DNA of 60,165 nt from Bradyrhizobium genosp. SA-3 (lineage in GTDB: Bacteria > Pseudomonadota > Alphaproteobacteria > Rhizobiales > Xanthobacteraceae), in NCBI RefSeq assembly GCF_004212635.1, contig NZ_PSRT01000043.1, positions 1 to 60,165 on the forward strand. The letters are read 5' to 3'. The number at the start of each line of letters is the position of its first letter. The first letter of the stretch is position 1. The notes beneath the pieces were generated by a model. That model saw only the letters and a program-made list of their open reading frames with translations, was not told the origin of the DNA and did not search any database. Shown piece after piece: positions 1 to 7,622 of this stretch. The position numbers were made by a program, and so were the translations under genes.

Positions 1-328
1 CGCAAGCCGCGGCGTCAGTGCCTGCGCGCTCGGCGGCCAGCCGGGCGGCCAGCGCATCGATGGCGCCGCGCACCTCGTAGAGCTGGCGGATGCGTGAGGG
101 GTCGAGCTGGGTCACCTCGAAGCCGCGCTTGCCGCTCTCGGCGACCAGGCCCTGCCGGTGCAACAAATGCAACGCGTGCGACACCGGCTGGCGCGACACC
201 CCGAGCTTGTCGGCGAGTTCGTTCTGCCGGATGCGCTGGCCGGGCTGAAGCGTGCGGTCGGAGATCGCCTCCAGGATCCGCGCATAGACCTGGTCGATCA
301 GGTTCGGGAGCGGGTCGAGAGGGATCAC
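1..328 (-). CDS. GntR-family transcriptional regulator (FCD type), 3' end cut by window
   Basis: The minus-strand frame from the GTG at 328 reads a winged helix-turn-helix: NELADKLGVSRQPVSHAL followed by LLHRQGLVAESGKRGFEV. It then enters a helical segment (LYEVRGAIDALAARLAAERA) typical of the start of the FCD effector domain. About 109 residues are visible and the rest lies outside the window. GTG is the first plausible start after the upstream palindrome and is followed directly by the usual N-terminal helix. A perfect 20-bp palindrome 27-46 nt upstream suggests autoregulation. FCD regulators usually sense small carboxylic acids; the ligand here is unknown. Confidence 0.8.
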   Translation of the reverse strand, partial: MIPLDPLPNLIDQVYARILEAISDRTLQPGQRIRQNELADKLGVSRQPVSHALHLLHRQGLVAESGKRGFEVTQLDPSRIRQLYEVRGAIDALAARLAAERAGTDAAAC

Positions 329-354
329 GCCGGCAGCTCCGAGACGTAAAGAGG

Positions 355-374
355 GAATACGGAATTCCGTATTC
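355..374. promoter_or_regulatory. Perfect 20-bp palindrome, probable GntR operator
   Basis: Half-site GAATACGGAA is followed at once by its exact reverse complement, with no spacer. It lies just upstream of the GntR start. GntR dimers commonly bind such dyads in their own promoters, so an autoregulatory operator is inferred. Confidence 0.6.
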
Positions 375-632
375 GAAGCTACGCTGCGGGATCGACCGCG
401 TCAAGCGGTACCAGAGGGTGGCCCGACCTTCCATTTGGAGCAGCTAAGCTATTGATATTGCTAGCGCCATCTACTGTGCATGGGGTTGTTTTTCGAGAAA
501 AATGATCTGGCCCCGGGCGATGCCCTCAGGGATGGTTGAGGCGGATGAAGATGGCCGACTTCACCGAAGCTCGCCTGAATGCGCTCGCCGCCACCACGGA
601 GCAGCGCAAGACCACCGCCGGCCTGTTACTAC

Positions 633-1490
633 CTAGCGCTCGAGCACCTCCACATCGAGCGTCGCAATTCGCTCGGCATCGGCCGTAGCATTGATCCCGG
701 CGATCCGGCCGTCCCTGAAGCTGACGCGTAGCGCGATGCGCAGCTGGCCGCCGAGAACGACGGCGACGCCCATTTCGCCATCGACCAGCGCAGTCCGCGC
801 GGCCTGGGCGCGGCCCTTGAAGGTCTGCGCCACCGCGTCCGCGCCGCGGATTTCGGGCAGTGAGCCAAGCCGCACCGCGGCCTGGTCGGCGCGGAATACG
901 ACGTCGGGATCGAGCACGGCCAGCAGGCCCTCGAAATCGCCCTCGCGCGAAGCTTTGAGGAAGGCATCGACGATTCCGCGCTGGCGCGACAGATCCGTCT
1001 CCGGCACCGGCGCACCCTGCACACGGCGTCGCGCGCGGCTCGCCAGCTGCCGCGAGGCATCGACCGAGCGGCCGACGATTGGCGCGATCTCATCGAAGGG
1101 AACGGCGAACATGTCGTGCAGCACGAAGGCGAGCCTTTCCGCCGGCTGCAGCGTTTCCAGCACGACCAGCAGCGCCGCGCCGACGGAATCGGCCATCTCC
1201 GCCTCGCGCTCCCGCGTCTCGTCGACCGGCTCGGGCACGTGCGGACCCATCGGATCCTCGCGGCGCGATTTCCGGGCGCGGAGCATGTCGAGGCAGATGC
1301 GCGCGACCACGGTGGTCAACCAGCCGCGCAGGTTCGCGACGTCGGACATATCGTAGCGGCTGACCCGCAGCCAGGCCTCCTGCACGGCATCGTCGACCTC
1401 AGCGCGGGAGCCCAGCATCCGGTAGGCGACCGCGCGCAGATGGTCCCGGCTGGCCTCGAACTGGCGGGTGAGAAGATTTTCTTCAGTCAT
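633..1490 (-). CDS. ECF RNA polymerase sigma factor with SnoaL-like C-terminal domain (ECF41/SigJ type)
   Basis: This 285-residue protein has sigma region 2 near residues 10-80 (AYRMLGSRAEVDDAVQEAWLR) and region 4 near 110-165 (LQPAERLAFVLHDMFAVPFDEIAPIVG, then ASRQLASRARRRV). A C-terminal extension of about 110 residues looks like a SnoaL/NTF2 fold and ends GRIAGINATADAERIATLD. That layout is typical of ECF41 and SigJ-like sigma factors, where the extension modulates activity and no classical anti-sigma factor is needed. The canonical NPDKL linker is not clear. The gene is divergent from a carboxymuconolactone decarboxylase-like gene, the usual ECF41 partner. The start ATG at 1490 lies almost against the putative target promoter. 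Confidence 0.88.
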   Translation of the reverse strand: MTEENLLTRQFEASRDHLRAVAYRMLGSRAEVDDAVQEAWLRVSRYDMSDVANLRGWLTTVVARICLDMLRARKSRREDPMGPHVPEPVDETREREAEMADSVGAALLVVLETLQPAERLAFVLHDMFAVPFDEIAPIVGRSVDASRQLASRARRRVQGAPVPETDLSRQRGIVDAFLKASREGDFEGLLAVLDPDVVFRADQAAVRLGSLPEIRGADAVAQTFKGRAQAARTALVDGEMGVAVVLGGQLRIALRVSFRDGRIAGINATADAERIATLDVEVLER

Positions 1491-1491
1491 C

Positions 1492-1518
1492 GGTCACATT
1501 CCCTCATCGCGATCCGTC
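1492..1518 (+). promoter_or_regulatory. Putative ECF41-type promoter for the CMD gene
   Basis: GGTCACA at 1492-1498 and CGTC at 1515-1518 are separated by 16 nt. From memory, the ECF41 target promoter is TGTCACA-N16-CGTC, so one base differs. Transcription would start near 1525, giving a leader of about 60 nt before the gene at 1587. A perfect dyad, CCGGTC-N5-GACCGG, lies in that leader at 1539-1555. Confidence 0.6.
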
Positions 1519-1586
1519 ATGCCCATGACGAAGCCAATCCGGTCGATGTGACCGGAACCTTCGAAATTCTCTAACGGAGACGCAAG

Positions 1587-2045
1587 ATGATGCACGCCCG
1601 CATGAATCACCCGGTCATGGTCCTGCCGGAGGCCATGAATGTCCTTCAGTCCCTCGGCAATTTGACCAAGCAGGGTCTGCCGGAAAAGCTCCTGGAACTG
1701 GTGCACCTGCGCGCCAGCCAGATCAATGGCTGCAGCGTCTGCGTCGATATGCATCCCAAGGTCGCGCGCAAGCTTGGCGAGACCGATGAACGCCTCTTCG
1801 CCGTGTCCGCCTGGCGCGAGGCGCCCTATTTCACCGAGGCCGAGCGCGCCGCGCTGGCGCTGACCGAGGCGGTCACGCGTCTTGCCGATCGCGAGGATCC
1901 GGTGCCCGATGCGATCTGGAACGAGGCCGCCAAGCATTTTGACGAGCGCAAGCTCGCCACGTTGATCCTCTCGATCGCAACGATCAACGTCTGGAACCGG
2001 CTGAACGCGACGATCAAGATGCCGGTCGGCGTTTGGAAGATGTGA
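1587..2045 (+). CDS. Carboxymuconolactone decarboxylase / AhpD-like protein
   Basis: The 152-residue protein belongs to the CMD/AhpD fold. The redox motif reads C49-S-V-C52-x3-H56 (INGCSVCVDMH), with Glu37 upstream. This is the AhpD-type CxxC active site, so a peroxidase or disulfide-reductase role is more likely than decarboxylation. The ATG at 1587 follows GGAG at 1576-1579. It is divergent from the ECF sigma gene, whose known relatives activate exactly this type of neighbour. The substrate is unknown. A strong hairpin follows the gene. Confidence 0.88.
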   Translation: MMHARMNHPVMVLPEAMNVLQSLGNLTKQGLPEKLLELVHLRASQINGCSVCVDMHPKVARKLGETDERLFAVSAWREAPYFTEAERAALALTEAVTRLADREDPVPDAIWNEAAKHFDERKLATLILSIATINVWNRLNATIKMPVGVWKM

Positions 2046-2074
2046 GCGCGTGTGAGGGAGGCACTGACCGCGCA

Positions 2075-2104
2075 CTCCCTCTCCCCGCAGGCGGGGCGAG
2101 GGAG
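2075..2104. terminator. GC-rich hairpin between convergent genes
   Basis: CTCCCTC (2075-2081) pairs with GAGGGAG (2098-2104), and CCCCGC pairs with GCGGGG inside, leaving a two-base loop. It lies between the converging CMD and hydrolase genes. It may act as a bidirectional terminator, or it may be a solo half of the Bradyrhizobium-type palindromic repeat seen again near 57.6 kb. Confidence 0.5.
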
Positions 2105-2136
2105 ATCAACGACGGTGCGCGCCTTACGCAGCGCGC

Positions 2137-2949
2137 CTACTCCGCCAAGAACCTGTTCACCACTTCCCCGAACTCCAGCGGCGCCTGTTCGAACATCCAG
2201 TGGCCGGCGTTCGGGATCACCGCCGTCTTGCTGCCTGCGATGTGCTCGGCCAGCACGCGCCACATCACCGACAGACTTCCCGTGGTCGCGCCGCCGCCGA
2301 TCAGCAGCGTCGGCGTCCTGATCGCCTGCGCATCCGCGAGTGTGTAGGGTTTGCGCTGCTCATTGATCTGGCCGATGAAGGTCAGTGCGTTGTCGCGCAG
2401 TTGCTGCTTGGCCGCCGCCGGCACGCGCCGCCAGGAGCCGTCGCCCTCGATGCCTTCGTAAAAATTCTGCAGCGCGCCCTCGATGTCGCCGGCGCGGATC
2501 ATCTCGACCGAGCGCGCGGTGCGCGCGGCCAACGGCGGATGCGTGGGCGTGCCGGCGGGCACCGGCAGGCTGGCATCGAGATCGCCGCCCGGTTCGGCCA
2601 GCACCAGTTTTCGCAGGAGATCAGACCGGGCCTGCGCGACACGGAAGGCGATGTGTCCGCCGCGCGAATGGCCCATCAGGTCGACCGGTGCGGGCTGGAC
2701 CTGCTCGATGAAGGCGATCGTATCAGCGACATGCCGGGCCATCTTGTAGTCGTCGCCGACGGCATCCCAATGCTCGGGAAAGAAGTGCCGCAGGCTGACC
2801 GAGATCACGCGATGGTTCTTCGACAGTGGGCCGAGCACCGAATACCAGGTGCGGAAATCGCCTAACGTGCCGTGCACGCAGACCAGCGGTGGGCCGTCTC
2901 CGATTTCGAGATAGGCCATGTCGTAACCGTTGACGCGAAATGTCTGCAT
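2137..2949 (-). CDS. Alpha/beta hydrolase
   Basis: This 270-residue alpha/beta-hydrolase fold protein has the oxyanion motif VCVHGTLGDFRTW near residue 25, the nucleophile elbow GHSRGGH (Ser near 95), and the C-terminal catalytic His in NAGHWMFEQAP. There is no signal peptide, so it is probably cytoplasmic. It starts 3 nt after the stop of a close paralogue and the two form an operon. Its substrate cannot be read from sequence; an ester or C-C hydrolase acting on small organic molecules is likely. Confidence 0.85.
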   Translation of the reverse strand: MQTFRVNGYDMAYLEIGDGPPLVCVHGTLGDFRTWYSVLGPLSKNHRVISVSLRHFFPEHWDAVGDDYKMARHVADTIAFIEQVQPAPVDLMGHSRGGHIAFRVAQARSDLLRKLVLAEPGGDLDASLPVPAGTPTHPPLAARTARSVEMIRAGDIEGALQNFYEGIEGDGSWRRVPAAAKQQLRDNALTFIGQINEQRKPYTLADAQAIRTPTLLIGGGATTGSLSVMWRVLAEHIAGSKTAVIPNAGHWMFEQAPLEFGEVVNRFLAE

Positions 2950-2952
2950 GGG

Positions 2953-3771
2953 TCAGCTCGCCAGAAAATCCAGCACCACTTCGGAGTATTTCTGCGGCGC
3001 CTGCTCGAACATCGGATGTGTCGCGTTCGGGATGATCGCGGTCTTCGAATAGGGCACATGCGCCGCGAGCGCATGCAGCACCTTTGGAAGCAGGCCCTTG
3101 GTCCGCGCGCCAAGGATGAATAGCGTCGGCATTTTGATGGACTCCGCATCCGCTTTCGAGAACGGCGGGCGATTGTCGCGGACCTGGCCGATCAGCGTCA
3201 TGGCGTTGTCGCGCAGATTCTGCTTCACCATCGCCGGCAGTCGCGGCCAGGTGCCGGGGCCCTCCAGCGTGTCGACGAAGACTGCGAGGCCACCGTCGAC
3301 ATCGCCGGCTGCGATCTTCTCAGCCGAGGCCGTGAAGCGCGCCAGTAGCGGCGAGGGGCCGCCGACGTAATCGGGATCGAGGCTTGCATCGAGCTCGCCG
3401 CCGGGCTCGGCCAGGATCAGCCGCCGCAATAGGTCGGGGCGCGCTTGCGCCACGCGGAAGCAGATGTGCCCGCCGCGGGAATGGCCCATCAGGTCGACCG
3501 GGCCGAGGTCGAGCTTCTCGATGAAGGCGATGACGTCGTCGACGTGCTGGGCAATCGAATAGGTGTCACCGAGGCCGTCCCATCGCGCCGGGAAGAAGTG
3601 CCTCAAGCTGACAGCGATCACCCGGTGCCGCTGCGAGAACGGGCCAAGCACGCAGCCCCAGATGCGGAAGTCCGAGAGCGAGCCGTGCACGCAGACCAGT
3701 GGCGGTCCGCCTTTGGCTTCGCCCACGTCGAGGTAGGGCATGTCGTATCCGTTGACGTGGAGGCTTTGCAT
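2953..3771 (-). CDS. Alpha/beta hydrolase, tandem paralogue
   Basis: This 272-residue protein aligns along its length with the neighbouring hydrolase. The N-termini MQSLHVNGYDMPYLDVG and MQTFRVNGYDMAYLEIG correspond, and both have GHSRGGH as the nucleophile elbow. The C-terminal His motif reads NATHPMFEQAP here, with Thr instead of Gly before the His. The oxyanion motif is VCVHGSLSDFRIW. The pair probably arose by duplication and may form a heteromer or have diverged in substrate. It is the first gene of the two-gene operon, divergent from the alkyltransferase gene. Confidence 0.85.
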   Translation of the reverse strand: MQSLHVNGYDMPYLDVGEAKGGPPLVCVHGSLSDFRIWGCVLGPFSQRHRVIAVSLRHFFPARWDGLGDTYSIAQHVDDVIAFIEKLDLGPVDLMGHSRGGHICFRVAQARPDLLRRLILAEPGGELDASLDPDYVGGPSPLLARFTASAEKIAAGDVDGGLAVFVDTLEGPGTWPRLPAMVKQNLRDNAMTLIGQVRDNRPPFSKADAESIKMPTLFILGARTKGLLPKVLHALAAHVPYSKTAIIPNATHPMFEQAPQKYSEVVLDFLAS

Positions 3772-3909
3772 TCTGGGCTCGCGCGAAGGAACAGGAACTC
3801 CTGTGCAAGATTCCCGGAAACCGGGTGGATCGCAACTATTTCCAAGCCTAGATTTCGCAGGAGATCAAAGAGGGGGCCTGCGACGAGGAAGCAAGCCAGG
3901 AACCAAGCC

Positions 3910-4452
3910 ATGACCGACCAGCATTTTGCCCTGTTCGATACCAGGATCGGCCTGTGCGCCATCGCCTGGGGCCCGCGCGGCATCAACGGCACGCAATTGC
4001 CGATGGGCGGCGAGCAGAAGATCCGCACCCGTATCCATCAGCGCCATGCGGAGGCGACCGAAGCCGAGCCCACCGCCGAGGTGCAGCGGGCGATCGACCG
4101 CATCGTCAAGCTGCTCGCGGGCGAGCCGGATGATCTCACCGACATCCCGCTCGATCTCGACGGCGTGCCCGAGTTCAATCGCGGCGTCTACGACATTGCC
4201 CGCACCATCCCGCCGGGCAAGACCATGACCTATGGCGACATTGCGAAGCAACTCGGCGGCGTCGAACTGTCGCGCGACGTCGGCCAGGCGCTCGGCCGCA
4301 ATCCGTGCCCGATCGTCGTGCCCTGCCATCGCGTGCTGGCGGCCGGCAACAAGCCCGGCGGCTTCTCGGCGAATGGCGGCGTGGTGACGAAGCTGAAGAT
4401 GCTCGAGATCGAAGGCGCGCTGGTGAACCACACGCCGAGCCTGTTTGATTGA
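3910..4452 (+). CDS. ogt: Methylated-DNA--protein-cysteine methyltransferase
   Basis: The enzyme repairs O6-alkylguanine by transferring the alkyl group irreversibly to its own cysteine. The product is 180 residues, and the signature VPCHRV places the acceptor at Cys139. Upstream, FNRGVYDIARTIPPGKTMTYGDIA is the conserved helix-turn-helix region, and GGFSANGG is the expected C-terminal loop. I chose the ATG at 3910 because it gives a family-typical N-terminus (QHFALFDTRIG); a longer in-frame extension upstream has no family resemblance. It is a stand-alone repair gene with no ada-like regulator beside it. Confidence 0.93.
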   Translation: MTDQHFALFDTRIGLCAIAWGPRGINGTQLPMGGEQKIRTRIHQRHAEATEAEPTAEVQRAIDRIVKLLAGEPDDLTDIPLDLDGVPEFNRGVYDIARTIPPGKTMTYGDIAKQLGGVELSRDVGQALGRNPCPIVVPCHRVLAAGNKPGGFSANGGVVTKLKMLEIEGALVNHTPSLFD

Positions 4453-4464
4453 GGTTGCGGGACG

Positions 4465-4556
4465 CGTAGGGTGGGTTAGCCGAAGGCGTAACCCACCTCT
4501 TTCGTCTCCGTGGAGACAAACAGTGGTGGGTTACGCTACGCTAACCCATCCTACGA
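4465..4556. repeat. Palindromic intergenic repeat (family with TAGGGTGGGTTAGC arms)
   Basis: The stretch begins with GTAGGGTGGGTTAGC and ends with the near-complement GCTAACCCATCCTAC. Internal complementary arms (GTAACCCACC and GGTGGGTTAC) would fold it into nested hairpins. It sits between convergent ogt and the CoA ligase. A relative with GTAGGGTGGGC arms is at 15970-16064. Confidence 0.7.
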
Positions 4557-4564
4557 ATCCCCCG

Positions 4565-6109
4565 CTAAATCTCCGCTGCCGTCTTCGGCCAATACCTGTC
4601 GCGCAAATGCCGCTTCACCAGCTTACCCGTGGGCGTGCGCGGCAGCTCGGCCTCGAAATCGATCGAGCGCGGACACTTGATGGCGGAGAGGCGGCCCTTG
4701 CAATAGGCGATCAACTCGGCCTCGAGCGCCTTGCCGGCACGCTTCATGTCGTGCGGTTGCACCACCGCCTTGACCTCTTCGCCCATCTCCTCATTCGGAA
4801 CGCCGAACACGGCGACGTCAGCGACTTCTGGATGGGTGATCAGCACGTCCTCGGTCTCCTGCGGATAGATGTTCACCCCGCCGGAGATGATCATGTAGGA
4901 CTTGCGGTCGGTGAGATAGAGGAAGCCGTCCTTGTCGAGATAGCCGACGTCGCCAAGCGTCGACCAGCCCTTGGCATTGTAGGCCTTCTTCGTCTTTTCA
5001 GGATCGTTGTGATAGGTGAAGGCCGGCGCGTCGGCGAAATAGACCGTGCCGATTTCGCCCACCGGCTGCTCCTCGTCGTTCTCGTCCAAGATCTTGACCT
5101 TGCCGACCACGGCGCGGCCGACGCTGCCGCGGTGCGCCAGCCAATCTTTCGAATTGCAGACGGTGACGCCGTTGCCTTCCGAGCCGGCATAGTACTCGAT
5201 CAGGATCGGTCCCCACCATTCGATCATCTTGGCTTTGACGTCGACGGGGCAGGGCGCGGCGGCGTGGATCGCGCCCTTCAGCGTGGAGACATTGTATTTG
5301 GTGCGCACCTCGTCCGGCAGCTTCAGCATGCGCACGAACATGGTCGGCACCAGCTGCGACTGCGTGACCTTGTATTGCTCGACGAGCTTCAAAAATTCCT
5401 CGGCGTCAAAATGCTCCATGATGATGGAGGTGCCGCCGAGCACGACCGCCATCATGTTGAAGCGCAACGGGGCCGCGTGATAGAGCGGCGCCGGAGAAAG
5501 GTAGATTGTGTCGGCGTTCATGCCACACATATTGGCACAGAGCACGCGCAGGAATGCGTTCGGCTCGTCGATCGGCTTGCCCTCGAACGCCTTCTTGACG
5601 CCTTTCGGACGGCCCGTGGTGCCGGACGAATACAGCATGTCGTAGCCGGCGACCTCGTCCGCGATCGGCGTCGTCGGCTGCGCGGCGGCTTCTTTGTCGT
5701 AGGAGCGGAAGCCCGGTAGCGGTTCGTCCATCATGTAGAAGATCGGCTCGCCGGCGGCGCCCTTGATCAGGCCCTTGATCTGGTCGGTGCATTTCGGCGT
5801 TGTGATCACGACCTTGGCGCTGCAATCCTTGACGATGTAGTCGATCTCGTCCTGCTTCAGATAGCGGCTGATCGCGGTGTAATAGAGCCCGCTGCGTTGT
5901 GCCGCCCAGCAGATCTCCATGAAGGCGAGCCGGTTCTCCATCAACAGCGCGATGTGGTCGCCGGCCTTGAGGCCAAGCGAGCGGAAGAGCTGCGCGCCCT
6001 GGTTCGAGAGCTCGTCGAGCTCGCGATAGGTAATCGCCTTGCCGGTGCCGGCCATCTGATAGGCGATCTTGTTCGGCGTGGTGCGGGCGTGGATGGAGGG
6101 GTGGGTCAT
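4565..6109 (-). CDS. Acyl-CoA synthetase (AMP-forming)
   Basis: This 514-residue member of the ANL superfamily activates a carboxylic acid as acyl-AMP and then acyl-CoA. The phosphate-binding motif YSSGTTGRPKGV is at residues 160-171. The adenylate-binding EYYAGSEGNG comes later, the hinge region is GWSTLGDVGYLDKDGFLYLTDR, and the C-terminal lysine lies in RTPTGKLVKR. It is on the minus strand with the thiolase upstream (a repeat of about 150 bp between them), opposite a TetR regulator. The substrate is uncertain. Context suggests a branched or aromatic acid feeding beta-oxidation rather than a plain fatty acid. Confidence 0.88.
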   Translation of the reverse strand: MTHPSIHARTTPNKIAYQMAGTGKAITYRELDELSNQGAQLFRSLGLKAGDHIALLMENRLAFMEICWAAQRSGLYYTAISRYLKQDEIDYIVKDCSAKVVITTPKCTDQIKGLIKGAAGEPIFYMMDEPLPGFRSYDKEAAAQPTTPIADEVAGYDMLYSSGTTGRPKGVKKAFEGKPIDEPNAFLRVLCANMCGMNADTIYLSPAPLYHAAPLRFNMMAVVLGGTSIIMEHFDAEEFLKLVEQYKVTQSQLVPTMFVRMLKLPDEVRTKYNVSTLKGAIHAAAPCPVDVKAKMIEWWGPILIEYYAGSEGNGVTVCNSKDWLAHRGSVGRAVVGKVKILDENDEEQPVGEIGTVYFADAPAFTYHNDPEKTKKAYNAKGWSTLGDVGYLDKDGFLYLTDRKSYMIISGGVNIYPQETEDVLITHPEVADVAVFGVPNEEMGEEVKAVVQPHDMKRAGKALEAELIAYCKGRLSAIKCPRSIDFEAELPRTPTGKLVKRHLRDRYWPKTAAEI

Positions 6110-6133
6110 CGGGGAGGTCTCGCAACAAAAAAG

Positions 6134-6281
6134 GTGTCATCCCGGCGAAGGCCGGGATCCATAACCACGGGCCTCGGTTGTTGAAACGAGATGGAGCTCC
6201 AGCGCAGCACAACCACAGCTTCCTGTGGTTATGGGTCCCGGATCGGCGCGCGCTTGAGGCGCGCTGGTCCGGGACGACACC
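6134..6281. repeat. Long palindromic intergenic repeat
   Basis: It runs from GTGTCATCCCGGCGAAGGC to GGTCCGGGACGACACC. Inner arms GGGATCCATAACCAC and GTGGTTATGGGTCCC pair with one another. The core GTGGTTATGGGTCC recurs in the copy at 9113-9256, so the two belong to one family. It is noncoding. Confidence 0.7.
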
Positions 6282-6298
6282 GTTTGCGTGGCCGCAGC

Positions 6299-7471
6299 TT
6301 ACAGCCGCTCCACGATCGTGACGTTGGCCATGCCGCCACCCTCGCACATGGTCTGGAGGCCATAGCGCTTGCCGCGTTGGTGCAGGGCGTGGACCAGCGT
6401 GGTCATCAGCTTGGTGCCGGAGCCGCCGAGGGGGTGGCCGAGCGCGATCGCGCCGCCGTTGACGTTGAGACGCTCCGGATCGGCGCCGGTGGTCTTGAGC
6501 CAGGCAGTCGGCACCGAGGCAAAGGCCTCGTTGACCTCGAACAGATCAATGTCGCCAATCTTCATGCCGGCCTTCTCCAGCGCGCGCTTGGTCGCGTGCA
6601 GCGGAGCGTCGAGCATGATGACGGGGTCGCCGCCGGTCATGGTCATGTGGTGGATGCGACCGAGCGGCTTGACGCCGAGCTGCTTCAGGCCGCGCTCATT
6701 CACCACCATGACGCCGGAGGCGCCGTCGCAGATCTGGCTGGCGCTGGCCGCGGTGAGCTTGCCGTTCTCGGCGATCAGCTTGACGCCCTTGATGCCTTCG
6801 ATCGTTGCGTCGAAACGGATGCCTTCGTCGATGTGGTGAGTGTCCTTGCTGCCGTCGGCACGGGTGATCTGGAGCGGCACGATCTCCTTCTTGAAGTGGC
6901 CGGCCTGGGTCGCCGCGATTGCGCGCTGATGGCTGTTGTAGGAGTACTCGTCGAGCTCATCCTTGGAGAGGCCGTACTTCTCGGCCATCATCTCCGCGCC
7001 GGTGAACTGGCTGAACACGATGTTGGGATATTTCTTCTCGATGCCCGGGCTCTTGTAATTGCCAAAACCGTTCTTGGCCGGGAGCTGTGACGACAGGCCC
7101 ATCGGCACCCGCGTCATCGATTCCACGCCGGCGGCGATCACCACGTCCATCGCGCCGGACATCACGGCTTGCGCGGCGAAGTGCAGCGCCTGCTGCGAGG
7201 AGCCGCACTGGCGGTCGATCGAGGTCCCCGGCACGCTCTCCGGCAGTTTTGACGCCATCACCGCGTTGCGTGCGACGTTGTTGGACTGCTCACCGACCTG
7301 CATCACGCAGCCCATGATCACGTCCTCGACCAGGGCTGGATCGACCTTGGTGCGGTCGACCAGCTCGTCCAGCACTTTTGCGGCCAGATCGGCCGGATGC
7401 CAGCCGGCGAGGCGGCCCCCCTTGCGCCCGCCCGCAGTGCGCGCAGCGGCGACGATGTAAGCCTCGGCCAT
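6299..7471 (-). CDS. Acetyl-CoA C-acyltransferase (thiolase)
   Basis: This 390-residue thiolase catalyses CoA-dependent cleavage of a 3-oxoacyl-CoA. All catalytic residues are visible: nucleophilic Cys89 in SIDRQCGSSQQALH, His346 in ALGHPLGGSGTK, and Cys376 in MCEGGGMANVTI. The length fits the degradative/acetyl-CoA acetyltransferase family. It is first in a minus-strand pair with the CoA ligase and divergent from the TetR gene, with a dyad between them. It would supply the last step of the beta-oxidation cycle encoded around it. Confidence 0.93.
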   Translation of the reverse strand: MAEAYIVAAARTAGGRKGGRLAGWHPADLAAKVLDELVDRTKVDPALVEDVIMGCVMQVGEQSNNVARNAVMASKLPESVPGTSIDRQCGSSQQALHFAAQAVMSGAMDVVIAAGVESMTRVPMGLSSQLPAKNGFGNYKSPGIEKKYPNIVFSQFTGAEMMAEKYGLSKDELDEYSYNSHQRAIAATQAGHFKKEIVPLQITRADGSKDTHHIDEGIRFDATIEGIKGVKLIAENGKLTAASASQICDGASGVMVVNERGLKQLGVKPLGRIHHMTMTGGDPVIMLDAPLHATKRALEKAGMKIGDIDLFEVNEAFASVPTAWLKTTGADPERLNVNGGAIALGHPLGGSGTKLMTTLVHALHQRGKRYGLQTMCEGGGMANVTIVERL

Positions 7472-7540
7472 TCGGTTTCTCCCTGAATTCTTGATTGGGG
7501 TTGGTTGTCGGGGACGGATTTAAGGGGCGCGCGATCGTTT

Positions 7541-7560
7541 AGTCAATCGATCAATTAACT
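7541..7560. promoter_or_regulatory. Imperfect dyad in thiolase/TetR divergent region
   Basis: TTAGTCAATCGATCAATTAA matches its own reverse complement at 14 of 20 positions around a central ATCGAT. It lies between the two divergent starts in locally AT-rich DNA, which is where a TetR operator would be expected. Confidence 0.4.
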
Positions 7561-7622
7561 CTTGTGATGCGGCGCGGCTTGCGCTTATCTGCGCGCCTCA
7601 CGAGGCATTTTCAGGGATCTCT

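Noticed and set aside
545..688. A short plus-strand frame, MKMADFTEARLNALAATTEQ..., after GAGGCGG
   Set aside because: The first 27 codons look coding-like, but it runs into the antisense of the sigma gene and has no known relative; at best a remnant.
1551..1579. GGAAC-N16-CGGA ahead of the first CMD gene
   Set aside because: The -10 matches only two bases and overlaps the ribosome site; the ECF41-type promoter explains the gene better.
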